Virus record (IMG/VR): IMGVR_UViG_3300028819_000052
Span: 1-32,764 of that record
Strand: one strand, 5' to 3'
DNA length: 32,764 nt
Origin: a virus
The position numbers were made by a program, and so were the translations under genes. The notes beneath the pieces are model-generated. The model ran no database searches. It had not been told where the DNA came from and saw only the letters and a program-made list of their open reading frames with translations. Numbering within the stretch: the stretch's first letter is position 1; every line of letters begins with the position of its first letter. Below are positions 19,727-28,153 of the stretch, in pieces.

Positions 19727-19897
19727 CAGGATTGGGGGGGAGTCAACAGAGGGGTTCCTGGCGCGGTGGCTCCGGTCGTTTCGGTCCCGCGCCAGGTGCG
19801 TCCGCTGAAACGCCAGCGGATCTGATTTTTAACCGCAGAGAACGCAGAGAGCGGACCGCCTAAAGGCGGAACGCCAACTTCTTTGCGTTCTTTGCGG

Positions 19898-20092
19898 CTA
19901 TTCCTCCCGGTCGGATTGGCCGCGACGCCAGGCGTTAATCAACTTCACGGCGGTGTAGGCGATCATCACGAGGTACAGGATGAACTGCAAAAACTCGTTC
20001 ACGCCGGCGAGGCTCGCGCTGATGGCGCCAATCGCGCCGGTAAACACTTTCAACGGCTCGGGGGTGGCGTGGATGGCGGCGGCAATGGACAT
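19898..20092 (-). CDS. Small membrane protein, holin candidate (64 residues)
   Basis: The protein has a weakly hydrophobic segment (VFTGAIGAISASLAGVNEFL) followed by a strong span (QFILYLVMIAYTAVKLINAW) and a charged tail RRGQSDREE. The size and late position near other membrane proteins suggest a holin or holin partner. A repeat-rich gap (19727-19897, including an ACCGCAGAGAACGCAGAG unit) separates it from the lipoprotein gene. Confidence 0.5.
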   Translation of the reverse strand: MSIAAAIHATPEPLKVFTGAIGAISASLAGVNEFLQFILYLVMIAYTAVKLINAWRRGQSDREE

Positions 20093-20136
20093 TTACATTT
20101 CCGCCAAACGGGGAGCGTCAACGCATCGGAGCAGAG

Positions 20137-20176
20137 TTCTCGGCGGGTCGCCGAGAAGGACAGGCGAGTCGCCTGT
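20137..20176. repeat. GGCGASTCGCC palindrome pair
   Basis: Palindromes at 20137-20157 and 20160-20176 lie just after the end of the tail fibre gene and may act as a transcript-processing or attenuation hairpin. Confidence 0.65.
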
Positions 20177-20183
20177 GCTACCC

Positions 20184-22466
20184 TTACTGCACATCCGCGT
20201 CCACCTCGAATCGGGTCGCTCCGACCACCCAGGTGACGCTTGCGTGATTGGTTTTGGTCGCGGTGAGGCCATTGTAAATCCGGCCGGTAATTCCACCCGA
20301 GGCCACATCGATGCTGTAGGTCGTGGACGCGCCTGTGACTAGAATGCAGTCGCGCAAAATAATTTTCGGAGTGCCGCTAACTCTGGAGAGGCAACTGTAC
20401 CCGGCGGTGTTGCTGACGTTTTCAACGCGCACATGGTCCAGGGTGATTTTGCCGGTGCCATCGACTCGAATGACAGCATCGAAGGCGCCTTCGATGGTGC
20501 CGTTGCGCAATTTGGTGTAGCCAGTCGCGTTGTAGGTTTGCAGGGCCTGGACGCTGGTGGAGTAGCTCTTGATGGTTTTGAATTCCAGGTCGATGGAGGA
20601 ATCGTATTGGAGATAGACGGCCGAAAAGTTTCCGCCTTGCTGGAAATTGCCGTCACCGGTGACCTGGCAGGTGACCGCGGCGGCGACTGTGGTGGTGTCA
20701 TCGAAGATGCCCACGGACGAGGAGCTGTTGGTCACCATCGCGCCGATGAAAAAGTGATAGTTGACGCCGTCTTTGAGCAGGTCGTTTTCGGGGTAGGTCC
20801 CGGGCAAAACAAAAATGGTGTCGCCCGCGGCGGCGGCGGTCTTGGCGGCTGTAATGGTTTGGAAACTGGTCGTGATGCTGCCACGCGCGCCGGTGCCGTC
20901 GTTGCCGTTGACCGCATCGACGAACACACCGTTTCCGCCCCAGAGTGCGCCGCTGGCGTTCACGACGATGCTCGTGGAACTAATTCCGAGTGTGACACCG
21001 GTGCCGGCTTCAATCTGGCGGAACCGCAGGTCGGCGCCGCTCTTATCCGAAAACCACGGTTTCACGGTCGCGTTGCTCGAGCCGAGGTTGCTGGCGGTGT
21101 TGATCTCGCCGGTGGCGTTCACCACGACACTGGTCGTAGTAATGCCCAGGGTTGTCCCTGTGCCGGCCTCGAGCTGGCGGAAGCGCAGGTCCGCGCCGGT
21201 TTTGTCGGAGAACACGGGTTTCACGGTCGCGTTGCTCGAGCCGAGGTTGCTGGCGGTGTTGATCTCGCCACTGGCGCTGACGACGATGGAGGTGGATGTC
21301 ATCGAGAGCCCCGCGCCGGTGCCCGCTTCGAGCGAAAAAAGGCGCAAGGCGCCGCCGGCGATGTCGCTGAAGATAGGTTTTACGGTGGCATTAGAGGAGC
21401 CGAGGTTCGCGCCGCCGGTGACAGCGCTGCCGCCGCTGGAATAGACGAAGAGGTTTGTCCCGCCGCGCGAGATGATGGCCGCGGCGCCGTAGTTCGCGCC
21501 GATCAGAAAGTTGGTTGCACCGTTGATGCGATCGCCGGCGGCTGGCTCGATGCTGATATTATAGCTGCCGGCGGACCCGGCCTGGTCGTGGACGAGCCAG
21601 AGTTGATTCGAGCTTGAGGCCGCGCTCGGCAGGGTGAGCGCGACGGCGTTGGTGGGAATGACGGCCAGGAAATAATCGTTGGTAGTCACGGTGCCGCTGG
21701 CGGTGACTGTGCGGGTGGCGATTTTCTCCGGGCCAGCAAAAGTGAACGCGCCGGCAAACGTTGGGCTCCGGAGAGTCCAGTTTGTGAACGCGCGCGAGGT
21801 TGAGTAATCGTTCAGCCCCGTGAGGAGTTGCTCGACGATGCTTGCGCGCACACCGCTGTCTTCCGCGGAGATCGGCACGCGCACCACGGTCTGCACGGTG
21901 CCGACCGTTTGCGTCGAGTAAGTGACTTTGCCCCAGTTCGTCGGGGAGAGCGTGATGACTAGCGCCGTGTCGTTCGTCGCGCGAAAGGTGACGTTGGTCC
22001 CGCCGCTGGTGGTCATGCTCGGGATCCCCGTGAATGGATAAGCGCCGGCCTGGCCGACCAGGGAGAGCAGGATCGTCGCGGCGCTGTCGTTGGTCCGGAC
22101 GCGGATCTGGGTCGCGGCGCTGGCGACGGAGTTGGTGAATGTCCGGACGTCGCCGTTCAGCGTGTATTTCTGGCCGCTGGTGGCGTTGGTGAGCGCGGGG
22201 GCGTTTGTGATGGTGATCGTCGCGCTGATTACCGTGCCGGCGTGGACCTGGGAAAACCACGAATGGACACTAATGAACACGAATAAAGAGATTATTCTTA
22301 ACCACGGATGAACACGGATGGACACGGATGGGGAGACAGGCTGGAAGCCTGTGCCACTCTGGGTTTTTAACCGCAGAGAACGCAAAGAACGCAGAGGGAG
22401 TCTCCGTAATCCGTAAAATCTGTGTCTCCGATTAGTGTTCATTCGTGTGAATTCGTGGTGAAGCAT
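20184..22466 (-). CDS. Tail fibre / tail spike with triple repeat and beta-helix
   Basis: The 760-residue protein is serine/threonine/alanine-rich. About 77 N-terminal residues are encoded by host-type repeats (22255-22463). Residues about 80-330 form a beta-rich region (TNAPALTNATSGQKYTLNGD). Three 53-residue tandem units follow, each beginning NLGSSNATVKP and holding LEAGTG and a TSxVVxAxGxIN segment. The C-terminal 230 residues are a right-handed beta-helix-like domain (TAKTAAAAGDTIFVLPGTYP, then IEGAFDAVIRVDGTGKITLD), as in receptor-binding spikes. The start overlaps the upstream stop as TAATG. It probably binds the host surface; enzymatic activity is not evident. Confidence 0.75.
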   Translation of the reverse strand: MLHHEFTRMNTNRRHRFYGLRRLPLRSLRSLRLKTQSGTGFQPVSPSVSIRVHPWLRIISLFVFISVHSWFSQVHAGTVISATITITNAPALTNATSGQKYTLNGDVRTFTNSVASAATQIRVRTNDSAATILLSLVGQAGAYPFTGIPSMTTSGGTNVTFRATNDTALVITLSPTNWGKVTYSTQTVGTVQTVVRVPISAEDSGVRASIVEQLLTGLNDYSTSRAFTNWTLRSPTFAGAFTFAGPEKIATRTVTASGTVTTNDYFLAVIPTNAVALTLPSAASSSNQLWLVHDQAGSAGSYNISIEPAAGDRINGATNFLIGANYGAAAIISRGGTNLFVYSSGGSAVTGGANLGSSNATVKPIFSDIAGGALRLFSLEAGTGAGLSMTSTSIVVSASGEINTASNLGSSNATVKPVFSDKTGADLRFRQLEAGTGTTLGITTTSVVVNATGEINTASNLGSSNATVKPWFSDKSGADLRFRQIEAGTGVTLGISSTSIVVNASGALWGGNGVFVDAVNGNDGTGARGSITTSFQTITAAKTAAAAGDTIFVLPGTYPENDLLKDGVNYHFFIGAMVTNSSSSVGIFDDTTTVAAAVTCQVTGDGNFQQGGNFSAVYLQYDSSIDLEFKTIKSYSTSVQALQTYNATGYTKLRNGTIEGAFDAVIRVDGTGKITLDHVRVENVSNTAGYSCLSRVSGTPKIILRDCILVTGASTTYSIDVASGGITGRIYNGLTATKTNHASVTWVVGATRFEVDADVQ
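20935..21411 (-). repeat. Three 159-bp tandem units in the tail fibre gene
   Basis: The phrase GAGCCGAGGTT recurs with exact 159-base spacing (near 21081, 21240 and 21399), giving three 53-residue units. The two C-terminal units are more alike than the first, which suggests recent duplication. Boundaries are approximate. Confidence 0.75.
22255..22463. repeat. Mixed host-type repeats at the tail fibre gene start
   Basis: Units of the forms CACGAATGGACACTAATGAA and ACCGCAGAGAACGCAAAG lie in series here and encode the fibre's first 77 residues. Similar units lie near 19830-19890, 24068-24136 and 24945-25055. Confidence 0.6.
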
Positions 22467-23083
22467 TAAGTGATTCGGACGGTTTTAAAGGTGCCGTCGG
22501 TGTCCGGATAGAGCGCGTAGGTGATGGATCCGTTCTGCAGGATCAGCGGGTTGCCGGCGGAGCAGGGGATGATGCGTTGAAGGAACATCGCGTTGGCGGC
22601 TTCGGCGCTGAGCGGCGTCGGAAGCGCCGGCTCTTCAAGCCCGCCGTCTTTGATGACGGCCGCTTGGACTTTCACGAGTCGCGAGAGGACTGTGCGCGGC
22701 AGGCCGCCGTCGAGCAACTTCACTTCGAAATAAGCGTCGGCCTGGGAATTGGACCCGAGCAAGGTCGCGATCGCCGCCGTGTTCATCGGCAGGTCCGCGG
22801 CGAAATAGGGGTCGGCCAGATCGTCGCTCGCGGTCCAGGTGAATTGCTGGGTGTAGAGGAGTGAGGTATTGCCAACCTTCCGACCCAGGGCGACTTCGAG
22901 AGTGATGCCCGCAACGGGGATGGGCGTGTAACTGGACACGCGCGAGTAGCCGGCCAGCAAATAAACGCGGAGCGCGAGCGTGTCTTCCTGCACGAACGCC
23001 GGCAGGTCCACAATGGAGGAATCGTCCGCGCCGGCAACCGGCAGGCTGCGGTCGGTATCGATGTAGAGTCGGTGAAAGGGCAT
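22466..23083 (-). CDS. Hypothetical tail-tip/baseplate-region protein (205 residues)
   Basis: The protein begins MPFHRLYIDTDRSLPVAGAD. Its middle is beta-rich (YTPIPVAGITLEVALGRKVG, LLYTQQFTWTASDDLADPYF), ending ALYPDTDGTFKTVRIT. I recognise no family. Its place between the LamG-like protein and the tail fibre suggests a tail-tip adaptor or fibre connector. It overlaps the fibre start by one base, so the two are probably translated together. Confidence 0.55.
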   Translation of the reverse strand: MPFHRLYIDTDRSLPVAGADDSSIVDLPAFVQEDTLALRVYLLAGYSRVSSYTPIPVAGITLEVALGRKVGNTSLLYTQQFTWTASDDLADPYFAADLPMNTAAIATLLGSNSQADAYFEVKLLDGGLPRTVLSRLVKVQAAVIKDGGLEEPALPTPLSAEAANAMFLQRIIPCSAGNPLILQNGSITYALYPDTDGTFKTVRIT

Positions 23084-23108
23084 TACGGGAATGGAGGGAG
23101 GTCAACGG

Positions 23109-24062
23109 CTAGATCATGCTGGCGACGCCTTCGGGGAGTAGGTCGTCCGGGTCTTCGAAACGGAAGTACGCCATCGGTTGCCGGCTGATCGCGCCGAGCA
23201 CGCCCGGCCACCCGATGCCAGCGCCGGCGTTCCAATCCGCGGCGCGCTCGGCGCCGGTCCAGACGTAATCGTGCCAGAGGCCGTATTCGTCGAAGCCGTA
23301 ATCGAAATTATTCCAGGGCGTGTTTTCGCCGACCTGCAGGCCCTGGGTCGAACCAGCGGGGATCGGCGCGGTGAGGGTGGCGGTGACAGGCGTCAGGTTG
23401 TCCAGTTGCAGACCGATTTCCAAAGTGTCTTCGTCATACCAAACGATTGTGCGATGCCAGGTGTCCTCGGTCATCTCGATGAGCGGGCCCACGATGCCGC
23501 CTGTGGGCAGACCAATCGTTGAACCGCCTCGCGTTTCCGGGCTCTGGAAAAAGTGGAAGGAGACTTCCTCGAAGGCGGCGCCGGTCCAGACGCCGAAGCG
23601 GATGGTGGGGATATCCACGATCGTCGCCAGGCCCACCGGCGCCGCGACGGCGCGGCTGTTCATGTTCGGCTGAACGAAATAGGTGGAGTCGTAGGCGGTC
23701 CGGAATTGGCCGTGGATACTCGAGCCCAAGGCCAAGGCATCCGGTTCCCTGCCAGCGCGCCACCAGTAACGGATCGTGAAGGATTTTCGGCCCCAGCCCT
23801 CGTCCGGGTCGCCGCCCATCTGCATTCCCCAACGGAAGCTCGGCAGTGGAAAGCTCGGGCTGAACGCATAGAACTGAATCGAGTCGCCGCTGATGCCGGC
23901 GGGGAAATTGATCGCTTCCACGATGTCTGGAAACCCGCTGATGTCGCCGGCGGAGTCGCCGTAAAAAGGATGTAGGAACAACGCGTTTCGCCCGCGGGCG
24001 TTGAAACCGGAATCGCGGAAGGCGTTGCCGGCCGAGTCGAAGGAATTGAAATCGAAGGGCAT
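23109..24062 (-). CDS. LamG/ConA-like lectin-fold tail protein
   Basis: The 317-residue protein has a short N-terminal region (MPFDFNSFDSAGNAFRDSGF) and then a beta-sandwich-like stretch: KSFTIRYWWRAGREPDALAL, FGVWTGAAFEEVSFHFFQSP, MTEDTWHRTIVWYDEDTLEI, then a NFDYGFDEYGLWHDYVWTGA segment and AYFRFEDPDD. The spacing of 'f-t-i-x-x-W', 'W-H-R-t-i-v-w-y' and 'D-E-y-g-x-w' strongly resembles LamG/concanavalin A-like domains that bind carbohydrate. As a tail gene next to the fibre, host-surface sugar binding is likely. Confidence 0.65.
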   Translation of the reverse strand: MPFDFNSFDSAGNAFRDSGFNARGRNALFLHPFYGDSAGDISGFPDIVEAINFPAGISGDSIQFYAFSPSFPLPSFRWGMQMGGDPDEGWGRKSFTIRYWWRAGREPDALALGSSIHGQFRTAYDSTYFVQPNMNSRAVAAPVGLATIVDIPTIRFGVWTGAAFEEVSFHFFQSPETRGGSTIGLPTGGIVGPLIEMTEDTWHRTIVWYDEDTLEIGLQLDNLTPVTATLTAPIPAGSTQGLQVGENTPWNNFDYGFDEYGLWHDYVWTGAERAADWNAGAGIGWPGVLGAISRQPMAYFRFEDPDDLLPEGVASMI

Positions 24063-24067
24063 GATCG

Positions 24068-24136
24068 ATTAACCGCAAAGAACGCAAAGAGAGGATCTCC
24101 TGTCTCTCTCTGCGTTCTCTGCGTTCTTTGCGGTAA
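24068..24136. repeat. ACCGCAAAGAACGCAAAGAG inverted-repeat element
   Basis: An AACCGCAAAGAACGCAAAGA unit and its inverted complement (TCTGCGTTCTTTGCGGT) form a long hairpin filling the gap between two tail genes. Confidence 0.65.
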
Positions 24137-24154
24137 AAAGTCCCATTCCTCAAA

Positions 24155-24925
24155 TCACGTCTTCGCCCAGGCCCAGCCGTCGTTGAGCGCGAGCAGGGTG
24201 ATGTCGGTTGTGCCGCTCTCGGGATCTTCCGGGTCCGTGGGACGGGTGATGCCCAGGCCGGAACAACTCATCGCGTAAATGATGGTCGGGCTGATGGTCT
24301 CGGTGGTCACCGGGCCGTCTTCGGGCTCGTCCAGGATCGCCGGGACAAAACGCGGGATGATCGTTTGGTTCTGCGTGGTCCAGTTGCTGTCGTCCGGGTC
24401 GGTCTGATCGGTCGCGATTCGGAACGTGGCGCTCTTGTATTCGAAGCTGAGAAATTTAGCGTCGCTGCTGAACGTCGCGCCGTCCCAACTCTCGACCACG
24501 ATATCGTAGGTGATCTCGTCCCCGGTGCCGATGTTGCCTGGGTTGTCTGCGTTTAGCACGGCGCGGTCGAACGGGCTTTGGCGCAGGTTAAAGGGTTTGG
24601 CAATGTAAACGTCGCTCGCGCCGATGGCGTTCTCGATGGTCGGATCTTCCGGGTCGCTGGTATCAATGGATACGCCGAGCGTGCGGCAGATGAAGTAATC
24701 GCCGGCGCTGGCGTCGGTGAGGAGGTATTGTTTGACGCGCGAGCCGGCTTCGCTGGATCCGCTTGACAGCGCTTCCACCATCATGCCGCGCGCGGTGCGC
24801 GTGACGCGGATGCCGGGGCCGGCGAACACTTCGTGCTGCCCGCGCGCGAGCCGGTCCCAGACCCATTGATAAAAACGGGCGCGGGCGCTGGAGCCGATGG
24901 GGCGGTTGGGGATGAAGCCAATCAC
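24155..24925 (-). CDS. Hypothetical tail-region protein (256 residues)
   Basis: A GTG start at 24925 gives MIGFIPNRPIGSSARARFYQ, WVWDRLARGQHEVFAGPGIR and a long acidic beta-rich body (TDASAGDYFICRTLGVSIDT, YDIVVESWDGATFSSDAKFL). The N-terminal basic helix and a repeated DPEDP motif are visible. I recognise no family. It lies between the tape-measure-side genes and the LamG-like protein, as expected for a baseplate or tail-tip component. The gap upstream contains host-type CACGAATGGACACTAATGG repeats (24945-25055). Confidence 0.55.
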   Translation of the reverse strand: MIGFIPNRPIGSSARARFYQWVWDRLARGQHEVFAGPGIRVTRTARGMMVEALSSGSSEAGSRVKQYLLTDASAGDYFICRTLGVSIDTSDPEDPTIENAIGASDVYIAKPFNLRQSPFDRAVLNADNPGNIGTGDEITYDIVVESWDGATFSSDAKFLSFEYKSATFRIATDQTDPDDSNWTTQNQTIIPRFVPAILDEPEDGPVTTETISPTIIYAMSCSGLGITRPTDPEDPESGTTDITLLALNDGWAWAKT

Positions 24926-25054
24926 ACTTCAGTGGAGTAACAACCACGAATGGACACTAATGGACACAAATAGGGGACCGGCAGGACCTGCAGGGACGCC
25001 CGCGCTCCCAGATTCGGACATTCGTGTTTATTTGTGTTCATTCGTGGTTGGAAA

Positions 25055-25849
25055 TCATTCGGGCAGGGCGGTGATCTGGCCTGGGTACAGAATGGGCGGC
25101 CAGGAACCGAGGCGCCACTCGATGGAAATCTCCGTGCGATTGTTGCCGATGAACGTGCGGCCCGTCCCGATGCGGCGCCAGCCCCACTTCGCCAACCTCC
25201 CGTCATTCGCGCCATTGACCGCGATGTCGCCCATCAAATCCGCCATGAGTGAATCGGGCGAAACGCCCGGGACCGCGCCGGCGTAAAGAAATGGCACGCT
25301 GATCGCCGCGCGCGCGGAATAAAAGGTGATCTCGAAACTAGTCGTGCCATGGATCATCAGGTCGAGCAAAACCTTTTCATTGCTGTCGGGCGGGAACAAA
25401 CCGTCCTCGGCGGTGAAATCCGCGTAGGTCTGCGCCAGGCCATCGAGCAGCGGATCTTCGTCCACGCCTTCGGTCCGGCTCTTGGTAATCATTTTGATGG
25501 CCGCGTCGATCTGGGCCACCATGACCGGCCCAAGCGCGATCGCCGCCGGGCTTTTACGGATATCTTCCTGATAATCGTTGGTGAACAGTTGCCATGTGGA
25601 CGTCGTTTTTTCCGGGATGCCCGCGCCGGTTGCGGCGCCGGTGGTGGTCGCAATGAGCCGGGATTTGCAGGCGTTCGCGGTCCAATCCACCTGCATCCCG
25701 GCGGCGATGCTCTGTTGCGCGAGACCAGCGAGGTTGTCGCCGGCGGATTCGTATTCCTGCGTGACGGTGTAGCCCTTGGTCGGATCGTAGCGGGTGCTCA
25801 GCTTAGTCCGGACGGGTTGCAGCGTGCCGTTGATTCTCGGTTGGGGCAT
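25055..25849 (-). CDS. Hypothetical tail protein (264 residues), probably distal-tail region
   Basis: The protein begins MPQPRINGTLQPVRTKLSTR, contains beta-rich segments (YDPTKGYTVTQEYESAGDNL) and ends with NNRTEISIEWRLGSWPPILY. It lies immediately after the tape measure gene in transcription order, where siphophages encode distal tail proteins. The position suggests a Dit-like or tail-tip role, but no motif proves it. A hairpin element of about 106 bp separates it from the tape measure gene. Confidence 0.5.
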   Translation of the reverse strand: MPQPRINGTLQPVRTKLSTRYDPTKGYTVTQEYESAGDNLAGLAQQSIAAGMQVDWTANACKSRLIATTTGAATGAGIPEKTTSTWQLFTNDYQEDIRKSPAAIALGPVMVAQIDAAIKMITKSRTEGVDEDPLLDGLAQTYADFTAEDGLFPPDSNEKVLLDLMIHGTTSFEITFYSARAAISVPFLYAGAVPGVSPDSLMADLMGDIAVNGANDGRLAKWGWRRIGTGRTFIGNNRTEISIEWRLGSWPPILYPGQITALPE

Positions 25850-25900
25850 TTGCTAGTTGGTGTTCAGGGGTTGATGGCCTGGAAACCGGATCGAAGTTTT

Positions 25901-26006
25901 ATGGAGTGCGGTGGCAAGCGTAGCGGCGACACCGCTTTGGCGCTGCGCGCGGGCGGGCCTGAGCAAAAGCGGTGTCGCCGCTGCGCTCTGCCACCGCACT
26001 CCAAAA
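25901..26006. repeat. GGAGTGCGGTGGC hairpin element, copy 1
   Basis: This imperfect inverted repeat of about 106 bp has ends TGGAGTGCGGTGGC and GCCACCGCACTCCA and inner arms ACACCGCTTT/AAAGCGGTGT. Copies 2-5 lie at 29083-29185, 30573-30672, 31376-31468 and 31856-31959, all between late genes. It has no gene of its own. Confidence 0.8.
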
Positions 26007-26013
26007 GGGGACT

Positions 26014-27297
26014 TCACGAGAATTGCGTGTCGTCCACGGAAGCGCGCGAGATCGCGGTGAGGCGGACGATTCCTTTTTTGATCTCGGCCAGGTGTTGCTC
26101 GGATTTTTTTTGCACATCCAGCGCGGCCACCTCCGGCCCGGCCGCCAGCGCGCCCATGCCCACGAAAAACCCGGAGCGCGCCAGGGAGTTCACCTGCATC
26201 TCGCCCGGTTTGAAGGGCATTTTGTCCTGGGCGTCTTTTGCCGCTTGGGCGGCGGAGCGTTCGGCTTCTTTCGCGGCTCGCGCGGCTTCGCGTTCGTCTT
26301 CCTTTTCCTGAAGTGCGAGCTGCTGATCAGCGATCTTTTGCTCGCGTTCGGCTTTCTTATCAGGTTTCTCGTCTTCGTCACTGCCGGCGTGCATCCGGCC
26401 TTGTTTCAGCCGGTCCGCTTTAGCTCTATCCGCGTCTTCCCTGGCTGCGGCTTCCGCCACGCTGCCCTGGAACATTTGCGCGGCATTCTCTTTTCCGGCA
26501 CTTAAAGCATCCGCCAGCGATGTGGATGGGTCGCTCCGAATCTTTTCAACCACGCCAGTGACGAATCCCATTCCGACACCAGCCGCAGTGTTTAAGCCTC
26601 GCCATAACCCGTCGAACAAAGACGCAACACCCGCGATGGCTGGCGCGAGCCCGCTGATGAGTTCGGCTTTCATTCGCCCGAACGCATCGGTGGCTTTGTC
26701 GAGTAACGCGATGTCTTCCGGGCTGATGAGCGGCGCTTCGTCCAGCAAGTCCGTCAGCCCGTCTCGGAACGCGGCGGACAATTCTCCGGCGGCCTTGCCT
26801 CCGACAGCTCGCAGCGATTCGATCAACGCCTGCGGATCGCCTATCTCGTACGCCTTGGAGATCGCCGCCCCGATGTCGTTTGTCCGCATCGAGGCCAGTT
26901 GCTTGACGGACAGGCCCAGCTTCTCGTAGTGCGCGATCAACTCCGGGTTTCCGCGCAGCGCTTTGTCCCGGCTGATGGCCAGCTTTTCGAAGAATGGAAC
27001 CGCAGCGTCAATCGAGCTGCCATTTTGTTTGAGCGCATAATCCCACTCCTGCACTGCCGTTGTGGAAATGCCGAGGCGATTGGACAGGTCCTGGACTTTG
27101 CTTGCGTATTCAGCCGTCCTGCGAACCGTCTCCTCGATTGCACCCAAGGCCACCAAACCTTTGAGTTTGCCGGTGAGTTCGTTGCCGAGCGCGGACCCGA
27201 TGCTTTCACCGGATTTCTTCGCGTGGCTCTTGGCTTCCTGCATCCCGCTGATGAAGGGGGCGATATTCGCGCCGATGCTGGCTATGAGGGAGGGCAT
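26014..27297 (-). CDS. Tail tape measure protein
   Basis: The 427-residue protein starts MPSLIASIGANIAPFISGMQ, EAKSHAKKSGESIGSALGNE, the usual opening of tape measure proteins. A helical region with KVQDLSNRLGISTTAVQEWD follows, as in many TMPs. Glycine/alanine-rich segments (ISGLAPAIAGVASLFDGLW, GVGMGFVTGVV) may be membrane-active. A long charged coiled coil follows (KAEREQKIADQQLALQEKED, EREAARAAKEAERSAAQAAK). It sets tail length and acts in DNA entry. At 427 residues it is short for a siphophage. It overlaps no neighbours. Confidence 0.8.
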   Translation of the reverse strand: MPSLIASIGANIAPFISGMQEAKSHAKKSGESIGSALGNELTGKLKGLVALGAIEETVRRTAEYASKVQDLSNRLGISTTAVQEWDYALKQNGSSIDAAVPFFEKLAISRDKALRGNPELIAHYEKLGLSVKQLASMRTNDIGAAISKAYEIGDPQALIESLRAVGGKAAGELSAAFRDGLTDLLDEAPLISPEDIALLDKATDAFGRMKAELISGLAPAIAGVASLFDGLWRGLNTAAGVGMGFVTGVVEKIRSDPSTSLADALSAGKENAAQMFQGSVAEAAAREDADRAKADRLKQGRMHAGSDEDEKPDKKAEREQKIADQQLALQEKEDEREAARAAKEAERSAAQAAKDAQDKMPFKPGEMQVNSLARSGFFVGMGALAAGPEVAALDVQKKSEQHLAEIKKGIVRLTAISRASVDDTQFS

Positions 27298-27298
27298 G

Positions 27299-27352
27299 GG
27301 TCAGTAATCAGTAATCAGTAATCAGTCGGTCAGTCGGTCAGTGATCAGTCAT
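27299..27352. repeat. CAGTAATCAGT tandem array
   Basis: Four or more copies of TCAGTAATCAG and related TCAGTCGG units lie between the tape measure gene and the preceding gene. Confidence 0.7.
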
Positions 27353-28057
27353 CGGTGAACTGCCGCGCTGTTTGCGGAGGGCTTCCATTTTCGACACGAA
27401 GGCGTCGTGTTGCGCGTCGCGTTCGCCGTAGATGTCCAGGCCGCCTTCTTCTTCCCAGTGCGCGGCCCAGCGCATTTTGGCCAGGCCAAACGGGTAATCC
27501 CACGCCGCCGCTTCGCTCAGCTTCAACGCGGTCATGAGCCATTGTTGCAGGCGCAGGACGAAGGGCGTGCCGGGAAAGCGCGTGGCGGAGACGCCGTCCG
27601 GGCGGGGAATGTCAGACAGGGGAAATTCGAGCGCGCCTTCCAACAGGTAACCGCGGAACTTTGCCAGCTCCTGTTCCCAATAAGGATTTTCAAACCGCGG
27701 AATACGCGGAATACGCGGAAGGGGGTCTGTTTCTTTTTTCTGCGTGGTCAGCGTATTCTGCGGTTTAGACTCTTTTGCCACGCGGCGGCGCCAGAGCCAG
27801 AGTTTGATGGGCAACAGCCAGTCGCGGCGCTGCGCGAGGTTCTCTTCCCAGGTCTGGCAACAGATCAGGACGGCAGCGGGAAGTTGGGAGATGGGAGATG
27901 GCGACGCAGACGTCTGCGTGCCGGGGTCGGTGGCCAGGGCGAGGAGATCCTCGCGGGTGAGCCAGAGCAGGTGGCCCAGGGAAAAGGGCCGCAGGAGCAG
28001 GCCCAGGCAGACGGTCGGAGCGGGCAGAGCCGCCCTCGCAAGAACGGCTTCGTGCAT
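27338..28057 (-). CDS. Probable tail assembly chaperone-like protein with repeat-encoded insert
   Basis: The ATG at 28057 is preferred over one at 28084 because the protein then begins MHEAVLARAALPAPTVCLGL, LLRPFSLGHLLWLTRE, a pattern seen in phage proteins placed directly before the tape measure gene. The C-terminal part is helical (PFVLRLQQWLMTALKLSEAA, RDAQHDAFVSKMEALRK). An internal stretch of about 25 residues (PQNTLTTQKKETDPLPRIPR) and a GTQTSASPS stretch are encoded by two mini-repeats (27692-27770 and 27904-27919). The chaperone role is inferred from position; I saw no ribosomal slip site for a frameshifted partner. Confidence 0.5.
   Translation of the reverse strand: MHEAVLARAALPAPTVCLGLLLRPFSLGHLLWLTREDLLALATDPGTQTSASPSPISQLPAAVLICCQTWEENLAQRRDWLLPIKLWLWRRRVAKESKPQNTLTTQKKETDPLPRIPRIPRFENPYWEQELAKFRGYLLEGALEFPLSDIPRPDGVSATRFPGTPFVLRLQQWLMTALKLSEAAAWDYPFGLAKMRWAAHWEEEGGLDIYGERDAQHDAFVSKMEALRKQRGSSPMTDH
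27692..27770. repeat. ACCGCGGAATACGCGG inverted-repeat element
   Basis: Tandem GGAATACGCGG units followed by the inverse form (GCGTATTCTGCGGTTT) lie inside the 27338-28057 coding region. A related element lies at 32505-32560. Confidence 0.65.
27904..27919. repeat. CGCAGACGTCTGCG palindrome, copy 3
   Basis: This is the third copy of the 16-bp palindrome. It encodes TQTSAS inside the 27338-28057 protein. Confidence 0.8.
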
Positions 28058-28072
28058 AGGGACTCTAAGTCG

Positions 28073-28140
28073 AACAGGAGGCAACAGAGGGAACGGAGAG
28101 ACTGAAAATTCGACCTCCGTTCACTCCGTTAGCTCCTGTT
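28073..28140. repeat. AACAGGAG...CTCCTGTT inverted-repeat element
   Basis: A complete copy of about 68 bp fills the gap between two tail genes. Confidence 0.7.
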
Positions 28141-28153
28141 GAATCTTCCAAAA

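Noticed and set aside
20433-21617. A 394-codon plus-strand frame
   Set aside because: It is antisense to the tail fibre; its regularity mirrors the fibre's tandem repeats.
20184-22466. Diversity-generating retroelement target
   Set aside because: No reverse transcriptase and no template/variable repeat pair are visible; the repeats are plain tandem units.
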